Positions 5,047 to 6,558 of a stretch of DNA of 6,558 bases are shown here, piece after piece. Source of the DNA: Chloroflexia bacterium (GTDB taxonomy: Bacteria; Chloroflexota; Chloroflexia; Thermomicrobiales; UBA6265); contig JACDBO010000112.1 in assembly GCA_013694885.1 (NCBI GenBank), forward strand, positions 1 through 6,558, read 5' to 3'. The notes under the pieces are model-generated. The model searched no databases and was not told where the DNA came from. It saw nothing but the letters and a program-made list of their open reading frames with translations. The stretch's first letter is position 1. Every line of letters begins with the position of its first letter. The position numbers and the translations under genes are program-made.

Positions 5047-5074
5047 TGGACAGATCGTTGGCGTCGGGTAGACT
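5047..5074 (+). promoter_or_regulatory. Putative promoter TGGACA-16-TAGACT for the ABC exporter
   Basis: TGGACA (5 of 6 to consensus) and TAGACT (4 of 6) are separated by 16 bases, placing transcription start near 5081. This gives a leader of about 155 bases, which begins with a hairpin GACCGG (5084-5089) / CCGGTC (5098-5103). The position fits a promoter separate from the sulfur operon. Confidence 0.45.
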
Positions 5075-5235
5075 GGGCGGACGGACCGGAGCGCGCGCCG
5101 GTCGGGCGTCGAGAGGGATGCTCCTGTGGCGCCCGCCGGTGAGATCAGGCTCATCCCCACACGGCGGAACAACGACAGCAGACGCTGTGCCCTTTTGGGG
5201 CGCCGGGGTGATGCCTCGGGGCGCGCGGCGCGGTA

Positions 5236-6558
5236 TTGGACTCGATAAGGCTCTTCCTCGTGCAGACCGGTCGCCGGATCCTCACCTATCTCAAGCCGTA
5301 CAAGCGACGGCTGGCCGTCATCTACGTCGCCCTCTTCGGCGGCGTGGTGATGCAGCTGGCGATCCCGCTGGTGCTGGCGCGGGCCATCGACGGCGGCATC
5401 ATTGACCGCGACTTCACCTTTCTCTGGCAAGCCGCGCTCGCGATCGTCGGGTTGGCGCTGCTCCAGGGACTCTTCACGTTCGTCCGCTCCTTCTACGTCA
5501 ACGCGCTGGCCGAGCAGATCGGCTTCGACCTGCGCAACGAGCTGTATGCCAAGTTCCAGGACCTGCCGTTCGCCTTCTATGACCGCGCCCAGACCGGGCA
5601 GCTGATGTCCCGAGCGACCGAGGATGTCAACAGCATCCGCGGCATGATGATGATGGCGCTGCGGGCCCTGCCGCACGCGGTGGCGATGCTGATCGGGATC
5701 ACCTTCATCCTGTTCCGCACCGACTGGCTGCTGGCGCTGGTGGCGCTCTCGACGATGCCGCTCCTCGTCTTCTGGTCGGTCCGCTTCGGGATCGGCATCC
5801 GCCCGCTCTTCCTCAAGGTCCAGCAGCAGTTCGGCACCATGACCTCGACGCTCCAGGAGAACGTCGCCGGTGGCCGCGTCGTCCGCGCCTTCGCTCAGGA
5901 GCAGTCGGAGTCGAACCGCTTCGAGGCCGACCTCGAAGAGCTCTTCGACCGCGAGCTGCGGGCGGCCAAGCAGTGGTCGTTCAACTACCCGCTGACGCTG
6001 ATGCTCTCCGGGCTGAGCCTGGCCGGGGTGCTCTGGCTCGGCGGTTACCAGGTGCTGACCGGTCGGATCACGCTCGGCACACTCGTCGCCTTCGAGCGCT
6101 ACACCACGCTGCTCAACGAGCCGATCCGCTGGCTCGGCTTCGTCGTAAACCGCATCGCCCGCGCGCTGGCCTCCGCCGAGCGCATCTTCGAGATCCTCGA
6201 CACCAAACCGGCGATCACCGACCGTGCGGGCGCGACCCCGATCGCCGCGATGCAGGGCGAGGTCCGCTTCGAGCGGGTCGGTTTCCGATACGCCGGCGCC
6301 AGCGGCGGCGCGCTGCACGGCGTCGACTTCACGGCCGCGCCGGGGCAGGTCGTCGCGCTGGTCGGTCCGACCGGGTCCGGCAAGAGCACCGTCACCAACC
6401 TGATCCCGCGCTTCTACGACGCCACCGACGGCCGCATTCTGATCGACGGCCGCGACGTGCGCGAGCTGACGCTGGCCAGCCTGCGGCGCCACATCGGGAT
6501 CGTCCTCCAGGAGACCTTCCTCTTCTCGGTGACGATCCGCGAGAACATCGCCTACGGG
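5236..6558 (+). CDS. ABC transporter, fused permease and ATP-binding protein (exporter type), 3' truncated by the window
   Basis: The frame is open to the window end (441 codons from 5236). Residues 1 to about 330 are an ABC exporter membrane domain (ABC_membrane, PF00664): hydrophobic segments start at LAVIYVALFGGVVMQLAIPL, the conserved first cytoplasmic loop (EQIGFDLRNELYAKFQDLPF, then a YDRAQTGQLMSRATEDVNSI stretch) starts near 93, and LQENVAGGRVVRAFAQE follows. The ATPase domain begins near 343, with A-loop Y352, Walker A GPTGSGKST at 377-385 and Q-loop Q425 (VLQETFLFS). The signature and Walker B motifs lie beyond the window. Such half-exporters dimerise to move lipids, drugs or peptides; the substrate is unknown. 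The start is uncertain: an in-frame TGA at 5209 limits it, TTG 5236 gives MDSIRLFLVQTGRR, and GTG 5260, with AAGG nine bases upstream, is the main alternative. No ATG lies at the N-terminus. Often a second such gene follows for a heterodimer, but that is off the window. Confidence 0.93.
   Translation, partial: MDSIRLFLVQTGRRILTYLKPYKRRLAVIYVALFGGVVMQLAIPLVLARAIDGGIIDRDFTFLWQAALAIVGLALLQGLFTFVRSFYVNALAEQIGFDLRNELYAKFQDLPFAFYDRAQTGQLMSRATEDVNSIRGMMMMALRALPHAVAMLIGITFILFRTDWLLALVALSTMPLLVFWSVRFGIGIRPLFLKVQQQFGTMTSTLQENVAGGRVVRAFAQEQSESNRFEADLEELFDRELRAAKQWSFNYPLTLMLSGLSLAGVLWLGGYQVLTGRITLGTLVAFERYTTLLNEPIRWLGFVVNRIARALASAERIFEILDTKPAITDRAGATPIAAMQGEVRFERVGFRYAGASGGALHGVDFTAAPGQVVALVGPTGSGKSTVTNLIPRFYDATDGRILIDGRDVRELTLASLRRHIGIVLQETFLFSVTIRENIAYG

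Noticed and set aside
5035..6492. A 485-codon open frame on the minus strand opposite the ABC exporter
   Set aside because: It is the antisense shadow of a strongly recognisable ABC transporter. Its product is rich in Arg, Glu, Asp, Gln and His with no domain, as expected from GC-rich complementary frames.
1..6558. CRISPR array, tRNA, rRNA or insertion sequence
   Set aside because: I saw no regularly spaced repeats, cloverleaf, rRNA-like segment, transposase or terminal inverted repeats with target duplication.

Overview
The DNA is GC-rich, with a strong G/C bias at third codon positions. The small DUF5679-type zinc-ribbon protein, the LexA boxes of the Gram-positive type (GAAC-N4-GTTC) and the general gene style suggest a Chloroflexota bacterium, perhaps of the Thermomicrobia/Sphaerobacter group. 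That assignment is inference; no rRNA or marker gene is present to confirm it.

Layout. Positions 1-267 hold the C-terminal end of an AI-2E family membrane transporter on the + strand. It converges on a 52-residue zinc-ribbon protein (403-561, minus strand), with a terminator-like hairpin (310-346) between them. Next, on the minus strand, comes what looks like a DNA-damage (SOS) unit. Two LexA-type boxes (1935-1946 and 1990-2001) flank and overlap a promoter-like TTGACA-17-GAACAT. A hairpin-rich leader of about 250 bases follows, then a 76-residue single-pass membrane protein (1455-1685), then an SRAP (HMCES/YedK-type) protein (689-1372). About 390 bases between the distal LexA box and the next gene contain only inverted and direct repeats.

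On the + strand from 2389 there is an unrecognised 101-residue protein. It is followed by a sulfur module: two half-size YeeE/YedE membrane proteins joined by a GTGA overlap (2836-3309, 3306-3758), then a persulfide dioxygenase-like metallo-beta-lactamase fused to a rhodanese domain (3824-4789). Together these would import a reduced sulfur species and oxidise or transfer persulfide sulfur, as in known Blh/YeeE sulfide-detoxification operons. The rhodanese domain is cut by an in-frame TAG at 4787-4789, and homologous-looking sequence continues in the same frame to a TGA at 4949-4951. The conserved active-site-loop Arg is also Gly.

After a promoter-like site at 5047-5074, an ABC exporter (TM domain plus the start of the ATPase domain) begins near 5236 and runs off the window at 6558, before its signature motif.

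The observations most worth following up are the LexA-controlled small membrane protein/SRAP pair, the amber-interrupted dioxygenase-rhodanese fusion, and the telomere-like inverted repeat between the two SOS genes.
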